Positions 7,385-16,711 of a stretch of 26,253 bases of DNA are shown here, one piece after another. The stretch spans positions 7,647 through 33,899 of the forward strand of contig PLKY01000337.1 in assembly GCA_003140785.1 (NCBI GenBank), in the 5' to 3' direction. Position 1 is the first letter of the stretch. Each line of letters opens with the position of its first letter. The notes beneath the pieces are model-generated. The model saw only the letters and a program-made list of their open reading frames with translations, ran no database searches and was not told the DNA's origin. Source of the DNA: Acidobacteriaceae bacterium (GTDB lineage Bacteria; Acidobacteriota; Terriglobia; Terriglobales; Acidobacteriaceae). A program made the position numbers and the translations under genes.

Positions 7385-9247
7385 ATGGCAAATGGAATCG
7401 ACCGCAGGACCTTTCTTAAGGCTGCGAGCGTCAGCGCGGCTGGCATGGTTGCAACAAGCTCGTTGCCCAGCCTGGCGGAGCAAGGAACGGGCCTGATAGC
7501 GGTTACCACTCCACTTGCAACCCTTCCCTATGCGGATGTTCAGTTGCATGACGGACCGATGAAGCGGCAGTTTGAAGAGAATCATGCCCGCTACCTGCAT
7601 CTCGACGAAGATCGCATGCTGAAGGTCTTTCGGCAGGTTGCTGGGCTCCCTGCACCTGGAGAGGACATGGGAGGCTGGTACGACCTCACTGGGTTCAGCC
7701 TGGAGCGGAATGATTTCCATGGATTCATTGCGGGGCACTCGTTTGGGCAATATCTCTCTGGACTGGCCCGCTCCTATGCTGCGACAGGGTCGGAGGAAAC
7801 GCGCGCCAAGATCAACCGCCTGGTGAAGGGGTACGGCGTGACACTCGATCCAAAAGCAAAGTTCTTCGTCAACTACCGCCTTCCGGCATACACGTATGAC
7901 AAACTGTCGTGTGGCCTGATTGACGCACACGAATATGCGCACGATCCAATGGCGATGGAGATTCACGAGAGGCTCACTCGCGCGATCGCCAGCTATCTGC
8001 CGGAGAAGGCGTTGTCGCGTGCAGAACAACGCTCCAGGCCGCACAAGGACACGGCCTACACGTGGGACGAAACCTACACCCTTCCGGAGAATCTGTTCCT
8101 CGCCTACCAGCGAAGTGGTAAGCCTCTCTACCTGGAGATGGCCAAGAAATTCCTGGAGGATGATACCTACTTCAATCCCCTTGCAGAAGGCAATAACGTG
8201 CTTCCGTTTGAGCACGCGTACAGCCACGTGAATGCATTCAGCTCAGCCATGCAGGCGTACATCACACTTGGCAGCGAAAAACACTTGCGCGCAGCGAAGA
8301 ACGGCTTCGAGATGCTGCAGAAGACGCAGAGCTTCGCGACCGGAGGCTGGGGACCGAATGAATCCTTCGGCGAGCCGGGCACCGGGCAGTTGGGAGACAG
8401 TCTGGGCCACACGCACGCGAGTTTCGAAACACCCTGTGGTGCTTACGGCCACTTCAAGATAACGCGCTACCTTCTGCGTGTTACCAGAGAGGCGCGTTAC
8501 GGCGACAGTATGGAACGCGTGCTGTATAACACGATTCTCGGCGCGTGGCCCATCCAGGCGGATGGAACCTCGTTCTATTATTCGGACTACGCCAACACTG
8601 GGAAAAAGGCCTGGTACAGGGATAAGTGGCCTTGCTGCTCCGGTACTTTTCCTCAGCTTGCCGCTGACTACCACATCAGCACATACCTGCGTTCCCACGA
8701 CGGCATTTATGTGAACCTGTTTACACCCTCGAGCGTGCGCTGGACCGACGGCAGCACCAAGCTCGCACTGGCGCAGGTGACCAAGTATCCGTTCGACAAC
8801 AAGATTGAGATTCAAGTTTCGACTTCCGAGCCGCACGAATGCACAATCTACGTGCGCATCCCGGCGTGGGCATCACCCAATCCTGTGGTGATGGTAAACG
8901 GCAAGCGTGTTGCGGACGCGATTGAGCCGGGACACTTCGCGGCCCTGCACAATACCTGGAAGGATGGCGATCGCATCGAGATCGAGTTACCCATGCCTCT
9001 GCGTCTGGAAGCCGTCGATGTGAATCATCCGAATCTCGTCGCATTGGTGCAAGGTCCCGTGGTGCTGATGGCAGTGGGCGAAACGCAGCCCACCTTCGAT
9101 GCGCAGTCTCTTCTCCGCGCCAGGCCGCTGAACAATGCGGCCGGAGACTGGAGTGCGACTTCGGCGGACGGCGCACAGGTAACCATGCGGCCGTTCATGT
9201 TGATCGACAAGGAGAGTTACAGCACGTACCTGCGCATCAAGAGCTGA
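7385..9247 (+). CDS. Tat-exported GH127/DUF1680-family glycoside hydrolase
   Basis: The 620-residue protein starts at the ATG at 7385, with AGGCGG at 7372-7377. An upstream in-frame start at 7343 would overlap the operator and is less likely. A twin-arginine signal (DRRTFLKAASVSAAG) indicates Tat export. The body is DUF1680-like: LHDGPMKRQFEENHARYLHLDEDRM, GHSFGQYLSGLARSYAATG, then SFETPC with E348 and C351, and WPCCSGT with C417-C418. The adjacent cysteines match the HypBA1 nucleophile/zinc pair. The Glu-Cys motif is E-x-x-C rather than the usual E-x-C, so this is a different subgroup from the enzyme at 1045. The predicted role is arabinofuranosidase or a related activity on plant glycans. 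It has its own promoter/operator and is followed by a hairpin at 9306. Confidence 0.86.
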   Translation: MANGIDRRTFLKAASVSAAGMVATSSLPSLAEQGTGLIAVTTPLATLPYADVQLHDGPMKRQFEENHARYLHLDEDRMLKVFRQVAGLPAPGEDMGGWYDLTGFSLERNDFHGFIAGHSFGQYLSGLARSYAATGSEETRAKINRLVKGYGVTLDPKAKFFVNYRLPAYTYDKLSCGLIDAHEYAHDPMAMEIHERLTRAIASYLPEKALSRAEQRSRPHKDTAYTWDETYTLPENLFLAYQRSGKPLYLEMAKKFLEDDTYFNPLAEGNNVLPFEHAYSHVNAFSSAMQAYITLGSEKHLRAAKNGFEMLQKTQSFATGGWGPNESFGEPGTGQLGDSLGHTHASFETPCGAYGHFKITRYLLRVTREARYGDSMERVLYNTILGAWPIQADGTSFYYSDYANTGKKAWYRDKWPCCSGTFPQLAADYHISTYLRSHDGIYVNLFTPSSVRWTDGSTKLALAQVTKYPFDNKIEIQVSTSEPHECTIYVRIPAWASPNPVVMVNGKRVADAIEPGHFAALHNTWKDGDRIEIELPMPLRLEAVDVNHPNLVALVQGPVVLMAVGETQPTFDAQSLLRARPLNNAAGDWSATSADGAQVTMRPFMLIDKESYSTYLRIKS

Positions 9248-9305
9248 GTGGTAATTGAGGCCCTGTGGCCAAGGTGGTTTCTCCCGCCATGGCTGAGCGC
9301 GGACT

Positions 9306-9340
9306 GGCCGGCGCGTTTCAGCAGCGCGCCGGCCGTTTGT
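9306..9340 (+). terminator. hairpin terminator after the second GH127
   Basis: GGCCGGCGCG (9306-9315) pairs perfectly with CGCGCCGGCC (9325-9334) around a 9-base loop. The T-rich stretch GTTTGTT follows. It lies 58 bp after the stop codon and would end the plus-strand glycosidase series. Confidence 0.6.
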
Positions 9341-9483
9341 TGCAAGTCTTCGGTTGGTGTCGACGTCAGAACGAAAGTCTTCCGCCCAATTGGCAGAACC
9401 TCGGCTCGTGCGAACCGGTCGCAGCACCGAAGCTTCCATCGGGAATGTTGTAATCGACGTTTGCATAGTTTGCCCGGTTGAAA

Positions 9484-9570
9484 ATATTGAAGAGTTTGCC
9501 CATCCTCGCAGAGGAAGGAAAGAGCTTGGCAGCGGTTACCACTCCACTTGCAACCTTTTCCTATGGATTA
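9484..9570 (+). pseudogene. N-terminal fragment of a lost GH127 paralogue
   Basis: Translation gives LPILAEEGKSLAAVTTPLAT, similar to LPSLAEQGTGLIAVTTPLAT of the GH127 protein just upstream. A 25-base run is identical between 9531-9555 and 7498-7522, and flanking bases are diverged but alignable. After about 9570 the similarity fades and the frame stops near 9618. This is a leftover of a tandem duplication or of a deleted third paralogue, not a functional gene. Confidence 0.6.
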
Positions 9571-9640
9571 CGTCGGTTCTATTCACGGCCGAAAAATTGG
9601 TGGAGTATCGCGTTAAATGATCCCTCCACCGCTCGGGAGG

Positions 9641-9680
9641 CAAAACAAGTTGGAGCGGCCAACTAGCTAGCCGCTCCAAC
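9641..9680 (-). terminator. intrinsic terminator of the TonB-receptor gene
   Basis: An 11-bp perfect inverted repeat, GTTGGAGCGGC (9649-9659) and GCCGCTCCAAC (9670-9680), has a 10-base loop. Read on the minus strand it is followed by TTGTTTTG, a T-rich tail. It lies 44 bp past the receptor stop codon. It may also stop readthrough from the convergent plus-strand genes. Confidence 0.65.
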
Positions 9681-9723
9681 GCTCAATAAGAACATTTGAG
9701 GTCAAATTCGGGTCTCTCAGCTC

Positions 9724-12700
9724 CTAGAATTTAATGTTGGCGCCGAGTTGAATCCAGCGTTGCTCGAGTTGGCTGCTGGCTGTGCCGAAGGCGGCTCCAG
9801 CAGTTGGATCGATATTCGACCCCCCCAACCCCGATAGATTCGGATGATTGAAGAGGTTGAATATTTCAGCGCGGAATTCCAGCCCGATACCCTCGCGGAC
9901 GGCCGTGAGTTTGTGCAAGGACACATTCGTCTCGAAGAATCCGTAGTCGCGGAACCGGTTTTCCAACTCGTTACCTTCGGTCCCCACTGCGGGTTGGGTG
10001 AATTGTGTGGCCCCGTCGGGGAAGATGCCTCCAGTGCCGCCCCTGTTCAGCGGCAGGAAGTTCTTCCTTCCGTGCAATTGTTTGTACGACGACAAGTTAG
10101 GATCGTCGGTGTTGTCGCCGTCCGCATTGTAGTCGCCGCATGCTGCTTCTGCGCTGAGACCCGCACCGCAGAGACCGCTGGCCTCACCGGCGACATTGTA
10201 ATTCGCGAAGGTGGTGACCGTGAAGGGGTATCCGGATTGTCCGACCACGGTGCCGCTCAGGCCCCAGCCCCCGGTTGCGCGTCCCACCACTCCCTCTCCT
10301 TGATTTAAGCCGTGGAACTCATAGCTGAAAGTGGAGGAAAGGCGATTGGGTGCGTCCCAGTTGGATGGCCCGTAATACTGCTGCGGATTGCTGTTTTCCG
10401 GATAGACCTGAGTGTCGTCCTTGGACGAGGAGCGAGTGTAGGAAACATCGACGAATCCCGTTCCAGCGAAGCGCCCACGCACATCGGCGACGAATTCGTT
10501 GAACACGGAATGACGGTCGTTATCGGTGTAGTAGATCGTTCCAAAACTCGAGTTGTACCGAACGGGAGTGGTCCCTGCCAGAACGCCCGGGTCGTCCGGC
10601 GGGGCGTTGATATCCGCGCCGTAACTGACGTTGCCAGGATTTCCGCCGCCAGAGAGCAGTCCGTGCGAGATCGCTCCGGAGTAACCGACACTGGCCACAA
10701 AGTTGTGTGCAAGCGGGTGCTCGAGTTGAAAGGATTCGATGTAGGTGACCGGGGTTTTCAGGTTGGGATTGATGCCGCTGATTCCTACCACCAATCCGTT
10801 GAATCCGCCCTGGGTATTGAGCGTGAGGGCTGGGAGCGTTGGGTAGGTATAGTCGAATGGGGGTTTCTCGCTTGTGCCCAAGCCGAAGATGGGCCGGTGT
10901 GACAGGTTGGTATCGGAGCCATAGAAGGTCGGGTAGATGCCTCCCGGCGGGTTGCCGCGCATCTCCTCTTGCACGTTGGCCGGCGTAGGCCAGTTGTGAT
11001 AGATGCCGGCGCCTCCGTGGATAATCCACTTGCTGTTTCCGAATACATCCCAGGCCGCGCCGGCACGCGGGCTGAAAATGTCTGTGATGGCGCGATTGAG
11101 CGCATGGTTCTTTTGCAGAATAAAGCCGTTGGCAATCTGCTCAGTCCTGGTCTGGCCAGGACCCATGTAGAAGTTGCCAAAGACGGTCTCGGGGGTGCGT
11201 GAGTAGGGATTGCCCATGTCATCCCAACGGACGCCGTAGTTGACGGTGAGATTCTTGCGCGCCTTCCAGGAGTCCTCAAAGAAGACCCCAGCGGTGATGG
11301 CGGCGGCATTCCAGTTCCATTGCTCCTGCGCGCCGGTCAGGGGATTGTAGGCCACGCCACCTTCGGTAAATGGCTGAACGGCCGCGGGGTTGGTGGTGTC
11401 GGTAGCAATCATGTCCCCGAGATTGTTGAAACTGAACTGAGGCAGGTCATGGGGGCCTGAGAATAGTTCGACGTCGTCGCCCGTCCAGCCCTCATAGCCG
11501 AGCTTGAAGGTGTGCGCGCCCTTGATGTGAGTCAGCACATCGCGCCAGTGGTAGTTGTGCTGGATGAAGTCGCCCTCTGCGAAGCCCTCGCCGAATGCGC
11601 CGTTGCCATTGCTGCCGGCGGTTAGAAAGGCCACGTTGATATCGGGAACCTTGAACTCGGCGTTTTCTTCCTGAATTCCCTCTACGCGCATGCCTGCAAC
11701 ACTCGCCTCGTTGATGGTATTCGAGGAGAAGGTGTGGGTTTCATTGCCCTGCCATGCCAGGGTCCAGGTATTCGAGTCCCACTGAAATGCCGGACGCGCT
11801 CCAGGATCGCCGGAGAGGAGGTTTCCCTTGTAGATGTCTCCATAGATCCGGTCGTTGGTGTAGGCCTTGTCGATGCGCAGGTTCCACTGCGTGGCGTTAC
11901 GTGGGGCGGAGCCGGCCCAATTACCGAAGTCCACAGCAGTCGCGTCGCAAGCCAGTTCCCCTGCGCCACCGCAATACGCACCCATTCCTGCCTGGGCCAT
12001 GGTCAGCGAAGGTGAAGAACTGGCGACTTTTACCGGATACTTTGAGAGAATCTGCGTTCCAATCGTGTTTGGATAAGCGGTCTTCGCCCAGGCAACAACT
12101 GCCGGATCCTCAAAAGAGACTGTGCCACTTGAAGCCCCGACCGATCGTAGCGGCTCAATGGACGCGAAGAAGAAGAACTGGTGGTGCGGGAGGATGGGAC
12201 CGCCGACCGTTCCCGACATGTTGTTGCCGTGATACTTGGCAAAATCCGATTGCTTGACAAAGTCGCTGCTCGTCCACAGAGACTGGTTGTTGAAGTAGTC
12301 GCTGGCGCTGCCGTGAAACCTGTCGCCGCCAGCCTTAGTGGTTATCGCCATCTGCATTGAACTGGCGCGGCCATAATCGACGGTGTAGGTGTTGACCTGA
12401 ATGCTGACTTCCTGAACGGAGTCAGGATTTGGTTGCAAATTGAGCACGCCGGGGCGGATGGCGCTGGTAATGTCCAGGCCGTCCACAATGTACATATTGC
12501 CCATGGCGCCCTGACCGTTGGCGCTCGAGTCCACCTGCTGCTCCGTAGAGAAGTTGTCCGCAGCCGATCCGGGAGTGCCGCCGGCGGTTAGGCCGAGGCC
12601 GATTACTCCTGGCGCCATGTTCACGAGGGTGGTCAAGTCGCGGCCGGCCAGTGGCAGGGTGTCAACCGAAGACTGTTCGAGCGTCATCTCGTTGCGGGTT

Positions 12701-13236
12701 TCAGCCGTATCGAGAACGGGCGGAGCACCGGTGACTGAAACAGTTACATTAGCCGAGGCGACAGAAAGAGCGACCGGTACGGCCAATGTCTGATCGGTGG
12801 TGAGAGTGAGCGATACCACAGTCTTCGAGAATCCCGCGGCTTGCGTTTCCAGCCGGTAATCGCCTGGAGCGAGGCTGATAAAGCGGTATCCGCCGGTGGC
12901 ATCGGAGACCGTAGATAGATCCTGGGCAGTGTTTGAATTGATGAGATGCAAATGCGCGCCATTGACTGCGGCGCCGTTCTGATCGAGGACTGTGCCTTGG
13001 ATGTTGGCGCTGTACTGCGCAAAGCACGGAAGAGCCAAGCAGATCAACGCGGCGCTCAGCAGGCCAAGTTGAATTGGCCGTTTCGCTATGGTATTGATCC
13101 GGCATGGCATCCGGCCAAACGCGGCGACGGTAAATCGTAAGAAGTTGATAGCAGGAAGCGAAAGCGGACCGGCAACCAGGAATTGATCGCGGGCGCTTTC
13201 ATTGCTTTCGGCAAAAGCCGCTCTACGTTGTGCCAT
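9724..13236 (-). CDS. Oar-like TonB-dependent outer-membrane receptor with carboxypeptidase-regulatory domain
   Basis: The protein is 1170 residues from an ATG preceded by a strong AGGAGGA. An unusually long basic leader of about 53 residues precedes a hydrophobic signal (LGLLSAALICLALPCFA, cleavage near residue 73); M43 is an alternative start. A carboxypeptidase-regulatory-like domain follows (about 76-160: NIQGTVLDQNGAAVNGA, YRFISLAPGDYRLETQAAGF). Then come a plug (TLPLAGRDLTTLVNMAPGV, NMYIVDGLD) and a beta barrel ending in a C-terminal Phe, as usual for outer-membrane proteins. Such receptors are abundant in Acidobacteriota and are presumed to import oligosaccharides or peptides. No SusD-type partner is present. 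It is the last gene of the minus-strand cluster and has its own candidate promoter and operator, which suggests independent sugar-responsive control. Confidence 0.9.
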   Translation of the reverse strand: MAQRRAAFAESNESARDQFLVAGPLSLPAINFLRFTVAAFGRMPCRINTIAKRPIQLGLLSAALICLALPCFAQYSANIQGTVLDQNGAAVNGAHLHLINSNTAQDLSTVSDATGGYRFISLAPGDYRLETQAAGFSKTVVSLTLTTDQTLAVPVALSVASANVTVSVTGAPPVLDTAETRNEMTLEQSSVDTLPLAGRDLTTLVNMAPGVIGLGLTAGGTPGSAADNFSTEQQVDSSANGQGAMGNMYIVDGLDITSAIRPGVLNLQPNPDSVQEVSIQVNTYTVDYGRASSMQMAITTKAGGDRFHGSASDYFNNQSLWTSSDFVKQSDFAKYHGNNMSGTVGGPILPHHQFFFFASIEPLRSVGASSGTVSFEDPAVVAWAKTAYPNTIGTQILSKYPVKVASSSPSLTMAQAGMGAYCGGAGELACDATAVDFGNWAGSAPRNATQWNLRIDKAYTNDRIYGDIYKGNLLSGDPGARPAFQWDSNTWTLAWQGNETHTFSSNTINEASVAGMRVEGIQEENAEFKVPDINVAFLTAGSNGNGAFGEGFAEGDFIQHNYHWRDVLTHIKGAHTFKLGYEGWTGDDVELFSGPHDLPQFSFNNLGDMIATDTTNPAAVQPFTEGGVAYNPLTGAQEQWNWNAAAITAGVFFEDSWKARKNLTVNYGVRWDDMGNPYSRTPETVFGNFYMGPGQTRTEQIANGFILQKNHALNRAITDIFSPRAGAAWDVFGNSKWIIHGGAGIYHNWPTPANVQEEMRGNPPGGIYPTFYGSDTNLSHRPIFGLGTSEKPPFDYTYPTLPALTLNTQGGFNGLVVGISGINPNLKTPVTYIESFQLEHPLAHNFVASVGYSGAISHGLLSGGGNPGNVSYGADINAPPDDPGVLAGTTPVRYNSSFGTIYYTDNDRHSVFNEFVADVRGRFAGTGFVDVSYTRSSSKDDTQVYPENSNPQQYYGPSNWDAPNRLSSTFSYEFHGLNQGEGVVGRATGGWGLSGTVVGQSGYPFTVTTFANYNVAGEASGLCGAGLSAEAACGDYNADGDNTDDPNLSSYKQLHGRKNFLPLNRGGTGGIFPDGATQFTQPAVGTEGNELENRFRDYGFFETNVSLHKLTAVREGIGLEFRAEIFNLFNHPNLSGLGGSNIDPTAGAAFGTASSQLEQRWIQLGANIKF

Positions 13237-13285
13237 TGACTCCTCCTGAATGACCCCGCCGGGATTTCCGTTTCGATACTTGTCA

Positions 13286-13297
13286 GAAAACGTTTCC
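13286..13297. promoter_or_regulatory. LacI-family-type operator candidate upstream of the TonB receptor
   Basis: GAAAACGTTTCC contains the perfect palindrome AAACGTTT and is symmetric at 10 of 12 positions. It lies 13 bp downstream of a candidate -10 and about 50 bp before the start codon. It matches the site at 7347-7358 at 10 of 12 positions (GAAAACG shared). Confidence 0.5.
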
Positions 13298-13310
13298 CGG
13301 GATCAGTAAG

Positions 13311-13340
13311 CTTGTAGGGGATTCACAGATGAACTGTCAA
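13311..13340 (-). promoter_or_regulatory. candidate sigma-70 promoter of the TonB receptor gene
   Basis: On the minus strand there is a perfect -35 TTGACA (complement of 13335-13340), an 18-bp spacer and a -10-like TACAAG (complement of 13311-13316). The operator-like palindrome follows directly downstream, the same arrangement as at the second GH127 gene. Confidence 0.4.
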
Positions 13341-13387
13341 TGGGTTCTTTGTACTATTGCCGTAAGTTAATAGAAAAGAAAAAACTA

Positions 13388-15148
13388 CTATCGCTTCCAA
13401 CCCCTATTGGGCACTATCCCTGTGCTTTCTCTAATCGTTACCAGCTGATTCGCAGAAATCTGCTGAATTCGCTCGTGCAGACCGCTAGGCCAATAAATAT
13501 CTACAGCGGCTTCCGTTGAAGCTCCTAAGCCAAAATGCAGCCGCGGATCATTACAGGAGTAGTAGCTGGATTGACTGACGAGCGCTTGAGCCTGGACTTT
13601 ATTTCCGTAATGCGCTATCACTCGAGCTCCAATTGCGCTTCGATTCGATTTCACTCCCTCCAGCTTGATCTTGAGCCAGTTCTGTTTGCCCTGAAGATCG
13701 TTTCGCAGAAGAGAGGGGGGCTCATTCATGTTCACGATAAGTATGTCCAGGTCGCCGTCGTTATCGAAATCGCCAAATGCACAGCCGCGGCTGCTATGAG
13801 CCGCCATGATACCTTCGCCGGCCTGCGATTCCAGTTCCTCAAAAGTGCCGTTGCCCAGGTTACGAAACAGAACGCGTGGAGTCTTGTAGGGATACTGCGG
13901 CAGCGTCTTTTCAACCTCGGGATACACACTGCCTGTTACAAAGAACACATCCGGGTACCCGTCGTTATCCAGGTCAACCATCCCCGCGCCCCAGCTTGTG
14001 AAGCGCGTCTCTACACCCGTCTTCGCGGCTCGAGTTACCTCATCGAAATTCGCCTTCCCGTCATTCCGATAAAGACCACTCGTGTCGCTGACAAAATGCG
14101 TCTTGAAAAGGTCCAGGTGCCCGTCGAGGTTATAGTCTCCGATCCCGACGCCCATTCCAGCTTGTTCCATTCCATCGTCACTTAGAGCAACGCCGCGCGT
14201 GACACCTTCTTCACGAAAAGTCCCGTCATGATTGTTCATAAACAACAAGCTGGGAGTTGAATCGCACGCGACAAATATATCGGGCCAGCCATCTTCATCA
14301 AAGTCCGCTGCAACCACGGTCATTCCATAGCTTTCGGTGGCTGCGTCAATTCCCGCCTGCTTCGTAACTTCCGTGAAAGTGCCGTCGCCGTTGTTGCGGT
14401 AGAGAGAGTGTCGTCCAGTTGGAAGCCCGCGCGGCCCGCAGTTCACCGGGACACCTTTCCAGTTGCAAGTGGATTTCTCACCGGGAACGGGAGCGTGCTC
14501 GAACGAAAAGCGGATGTAGTTCGAAACGAAGAGATCGAGGTGGCCATCGCGGTTGTAATCCACAAAGGCACATCCCGCTCCCCATCTTGCGGGGCCTGAG
14601 TCCAAGAGTCCGGCCTCTCTCGTCATCTCAGTAAAAGTACCGTTGCCGTTATTCCGGTAAAGGCGGTTCTGACCAAAATAGGTACAGAAGATATCGTCGA
14701 AGCCGTCGTTGTTGTAGTCGCCGACACACACACCATTGGCCCAGCCAACCGCTTTCAATCCCGCCTTCTCCGTCACATCGGTGAATGTGCCGTCACGGTT
14801 GTTCTTGTACAGACGGTTGGTCGCTTCGGGAGGGTCGCCTTCAAGCCGAGTGCCCGAGAGCAGGAAGATATCCATCCAGCCATCGTTGTCGTAGTCGATG
14901 AAGGCACAACCGCATCCGTTGGCCTCCAGAATGTATTTCTTCGAGTCAACACCGCCGTAAATGATCGGGGCATGCAGGCCCGCCTCCTTGGCAACGTCTG
15001 TGAAACGCGCATTGAACGGGCGTCCTGAAGGCGCAGGCTTTGGCTGCGCTGCAATGTTGCGCGATGCAATTCCCTGGTCCTGGCCGACAAGTTGCTGGGC
15101 GGAAGCACAAAGGGAGAGTAATACGAAGGAGCGTCGGCTAATAGTCAT
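13388..15148 (-). CDS. CRTAC1-family secreted protein (FG-GAP/VCBS repeats + ASPIC/UnbV)
   Basis: The product is 586 residues. The N terminus (SRRSFVLLSLCASAQQLVG) is a signal sequence, possibly Tat-type. Calcium-binding-like D-x-D/N-x-D-G loops recur at about 85, 144, 197, 282, 338, 392 and 460, each with the downstream pattern of VCBS/FG-GAP beta-propeller blades (DIF, LYRNNGDGTFTEVT). An ASPIC/UnbV domain fills about 490-575. The predicted form is an extracytoplasmic beta-propeller; the biochemical function of the family is not established. It lies 151 bp upstream of the TonB receptor and 72 bp downstream of the TPR gene, all on the same strand, so a shared role at the envelope is plausible but inferred. 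Confidence 0.88.
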   Translation of the reverse strand: MTISRRSFVLLSLCASAQQLVGQDQGIASRNIAAQPKPAPSGRPFNARFTDVAKEAGLHAPIIYGGVDSKKYILEANGCGCAFIDYDNDGWMDIFLLSGTRLEGDPPEATNRLYKNNRDGTFTDVTEKAGLKAVGWANGVCVGDYNNDGFDDIFCTYFGQNRLYRNNGNGTFTEMTREAGLLDSGPARWGAGCAFVDYNRDGHLDLFVSNYIRFSFEHAPVPGEKSTCNWKGVPVNCGPRGLPTGRHSLYRNNGDGTFTEVTKQAGIDAATESYGMTVVAADFDEDGWPDIFVACDSTPSLLFMNNHDGTFREEGVTRGVALSDDGMEQAGMGVGIGDYNLDGHLDLFKTHFVSDTSGLYRNDGKANFDEVTRAAKTGVETRFTSWGAGMVDLDNDGYPDVFFVTGSVYPEVEKTLPQYPYKTPRVLFRNLGNGTFEELESQAGEGIMAAHSSRGCAFGDFDNDGDLDILIVNMNEPPSLLRNDLQGKQNWLKIKLEGVKSNRSAIGARVIAHYGNKVQAQALVSQSSYYSCNDPRLHFGLGASTEAAVDIYWPSGLHERIQQISANQLVTIRESTGIVPNRGWKR

Positions 15149-15220
15149 TGAAAGTCGCTTCCATTATGGTGGTTGAGAGCGCCTGCGTAAAGGTTTACCG
15201 AAAACGACTTTGCCACCTGA

Positions 15221-16711
15221 CTACTTCGTAGGTTCTGAAGACGACACCACCAATTTGTAACGATTCCGTTCGCCCTCCAGTCGTGTCGCTTCCTGGCGTG
15301 CCTTCGCCAGGCGCTTCAGCAAATCTGGAATTTCTCCCTGGCTGTCTGTTTTGCGGAGTGCGATGACGAGATGATAGAGAGCGCTTTGATCCGAGGGATC
15401 TTTTTCAAGGACTATTCGGCACTCTTTGACAGCGAGCTCATTCTGGCCAGCGGCGAAATAATACTTTGCCAACACATTGTGAGCCGCAATCAACGAAGGC
15501 TGCAGGGTGACCGCTCGCTTCGCGGAGTCGAGACCTTGTTGAAACTCGGTCGAGCCGGGTTCCGCAGAATTCTGTGACAGGATTGCGGCCTGCAGATACC
15601 AGAGAAATGCCTCTTGGGGTTGCTTTGCCAGTTTGGCTCGTACGGTCGCGAGCGCCCGTTGCGGATCGCTCTGATTCTGTTCCTCGGCGAGCATGCTTTG
15701 CGCCGCGGCGCTCATTCCTTCCTTCGGATCTAACTCCTCTGCCTTTTCAAAATCAGCCCCTGCCTTATCGTAGTCGGCAAGTTGCACATAGAGCACTCCT
15801 CGAGCCACGTAGAGTTGGGCCGCGCCAGGTTGCAGTTTCAGTCCAGCATCGATCATTTCAACGCCTGTCTGAAACGACTGGTGATCCATGGCGAGTTCAG
15901 CAAAATCTGCATATAACGCGGTCTGTCGCGGATCCTTTACGATCGCGTCTCTCAAGATCTTTACCGCGTTTGGCGTGTCCTTGTTCGCTTCATACACGGC
16001 CGCTGCCAGGCGCATTGTGCTTACATCCGGGTCCGAAGCCAGCAGAGGTTGCAGAGTTGTGAGCGCGTCCTGCGGTCTTCCCGCTGCGAGCTGAATGGCT
16101 GCGAGTGCCCGCCTGCAACGCGTGTCATTCGGTTGCGATGTCATCAGTTGCTGGAAAACTTGAATGGCCTCGTCAGTCTGCTTGAGTTCCAGCAAGCAGA
16201 CACCATAGCCTTGCAGTGCTTCAGGCTGAGAATCAAGTATGGGCCCGCTCTTCGAAAAATGGCTTACAGCGGTTGCGCAGTCGCCATTCTTCTCGGCCAG
16301 AACGGCGATCATCGCGTGAGAAGTGACATCGTTCGGACGAATCTTCAACACATGCTCTAGAAGGGGAATGGCGTCTTTGCTTCCAGCTTCATACTCGATC
16401 TGCGCCGCTCCTTCCAAAGCCGGAAGATAGTCCGGAGAAATCTTCAGCGCATGCTGGTAAGAACCAAGTGCGGATTTAGAATCGCCTGTGCCCGAATATG
16501 CCAAGCCTTGCAGCATCCATAATTGGGGATTGTTGGGGGAGCCCTGGAGTGCAGACTGCACAGACTGCAAAGCCTTGCCAAACTCTCTGTCTTGCAGGGC
16601 CGAGGTAATCGATTGCACGCGCTCATTCGGCGTTTGCCCGAGAATCCCCGATTGCAGAAAAAGAAGAAGCAGGGCCAATTGAATTCTGCTTGAAACAGAA
16701 TTCGCATTCAT
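15221..16711 (-). CDS. secreted tetratricopeptide-repeat protein
   Basis: The 496-residue start at 16711 (MNANSVSSRIQL) gives a clean signal peptide (LALLLLFLQSGILGQ). The upstream in-frame ATG at 16759 would add 16 residues that spoil it. Almost the whole mature protein is TPR repeats, for example LWMLQGLAYSGTGDSKSALGS, LPALEGAAQIEYEAGS, EALQGYGVCLLELKQTDEAI and AQLYVARGVLYVQLADYDKA. The last part is a basic helix (LLKRLAKARQEATRLEGERN). TPR solenoids are protein-protein scaffolds, and here it would act in the periplasm. It sits between the PD40/CxxCH protein and the CRTAC1 gene on the same strand, so it is likely co-transcribed. The partner is unknown. Confidence 0.85.
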   Translation of the reverse strand: MNANSVSSRIQLALLLLFLQSGILGQTPNERVQSITSALQDREFGKALQSVQSALQGSPNNPQLWMLQGLAYSGTGDSKSALGSYQHALKISPDYLPALEGAAQIEYEAGSKDAIPLLEHVLKIRPNDVTSHAMIAVLAEKNGDCATAVSHFSKSGPILDSQPEALQGYGVCLLELKQTDEAIQVFQQLMTSQPNDTRCRRALAAIQLAAGRPQDALTTLQPLLASDPDVSTMRLAAAVYEANKDTPNAVKILRDAIVKDPRQTALYADFAELAMDHQSFQTGVEMIDAGLKLQPGAAQLYVARGVLYVQLADYDKAGADFEKAEELDPKEGMSAAAQSMLAEEQNQSDPQRALATVRAKLAKQPQEAFLWYLQAAILSQNSAEPGSTEFQQGLDSAKRAVTLQPSLIAAHNVLAKYYFAAGQNELAVKECRIVLEKDPSDQSALYHLVIALRKTDSQGEIPDLLKRLAKARQEATRLEGERNRYKLVVSSSEPTK

